A DNA stretch of 64,000 nt from Neonectria sp. B-13 (lineage: Eukaryota > Ascomycota > Sordariomycetes > Hypocreales > Nectriaceae), in contig NOKP01000031.1 of NCBI GenBank assembly GCA_002682825.1, positions 726,353 through 790,352 on the forward strand. The letters run 5' to 3'. The translations under genes and the position numbers were made by a program. This document shows, piece after piece, positions 63,708-64,000 of this stretch. Positions within the stretch are counted from its first letter, which is position 1. Each line of letters starts with the position of its first letter. The notes below the pieces were generated by a model. The model saw only the letters and a list, made by a program, of their open reading frames with translations, had not been told where the DNA came from and did no database searches.

Positions 63708-64000
63708 TGTGGTGTTTGTTGATGGGCGTGAACAAAGACGTCCCAGAAGCTGTAAGTAGCTTCCGAATGTCAATGGACTTCGACGGGGATGGGGTGGGAT
63801 GAGGTGGTGCGGTTGAGACTGAATCAGCCACAGCAAACAAACTGACAGCCACCGGAATATAAATGAAGTTGGTGAAGGCAATCATGATTGTCTAACCCCA
63901 GACTCTACGATGGTTGACGTCATCTACTTCCTAGCGTCATAGCCGCTGGGTGTAAAAGAGAACTGTGAAACAATGCTACAACGTAGTCGTCCAAGAAATG
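63708..64000. other. Upstream end of window
   Basis: The upstream region of the PAP2 gene. A 65-codon minus frame at 63688-63885 overlaps the start of the PAP2 gene and is most likely leader sequence. Nothing else was recognised. Confidence 0.4.

Noticed and set aside
1..64000. Polyketide or non-ribosomal peptide synthetase cluster
   Set aside because: Despite P450, methyltransferase, transporters and regulators, no PKS, NRPS or terpene synthase sequence was seen.
1..64000. CRISPR array, rRNA genes or bacterial operons
   Set aside because: No regularly spaced repeats, no rRNA-like sequence, and genes contain spliceosomal introns.

Overview
The window is nuclear DNA of a filamentous ascomycete (Pezizomycotina; the gene content fits a sordariomycete, possibly Hypocreales, but this is inference). 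The signs are short GT..AG introns of about 50-100 nt, three Zn2Cys6 regulators, many major-facilitator transporters, a siderophore transporter, LysM and MYND/DUF4470 family genes, and AT-rich stretches with decayed genes. There is no bacterial-style operon, rRNA or CRISPR array. Gene models below were spliced by eye: protein continuity across GT..AG sites is the main evidence.

Region 1 (1-10.7 kb) holds a GFA-domain protein, a GH3 beta-glucosidase next to a sugar transporter, a quercetinase-like bicupin and a DHA2-type drug/metabolite transporter, a set that would fit uptake and breakdown of plant phenolic glucosides. Region 2 (12.2-17.7 kb) carries nutrition genes: siderophore transporter, secreted histidine acid phosphatase and a Dal5-type anion transporter. 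Region 3 (16.1-25.5 kb) combines that transporter, two Zn2Cys6 regulators, an HpcH/HpaI aldolase and a D-2-hydroxyacid dehydrogenase in divergent pairs. The two central promoters share CTTCGG/CCGAAG inverted repeats, so they may form one regulon for a sugar acid or hydroxy-oxo acid.

Region 4 (25.5-29.4 kb) is AT-rich and gene-poor. Region 5 (29.4-38.4 kb) is the most interesting part: a compact set of GST, cytochrome P450, Asp-nucleophile alpha/beta hydrolase, FAH-family hydrolase and a two-domain VOC extradiol dioxygenase. This looks like a fungal aromatic ring-cleavage (meta-cleavage-type) catabolic or detoxification cluster. A ~75-bp direct repeat lies in the GST/P450 promoter.

Region 6 (38.4-44 kb) contains repeat and gene debris: a tRNA-Phe-like sequence, a broken MYND/DUF4470 gene, the second copy of a dispersed ~300-bp repeat, and a degenerate telomere-like hexamer array. 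Region 7 (44-54.4 kb) has a third Zn2Cys6 regulator, a secreted SMP-30-like beta-propeller, and three consecutive broken genes (NucA/NucB-type nuclease, LysM/chitin-binding protein, beta-tubulin paralogue). Region 8 (56-64 kb) returns to intact genes: a small secreted protein, a DJ-1/PfpI protein, a LaeA-like SAM methyltransferase containing a 13-nt micro-exon, and a PAP2 lipid phosphatase.
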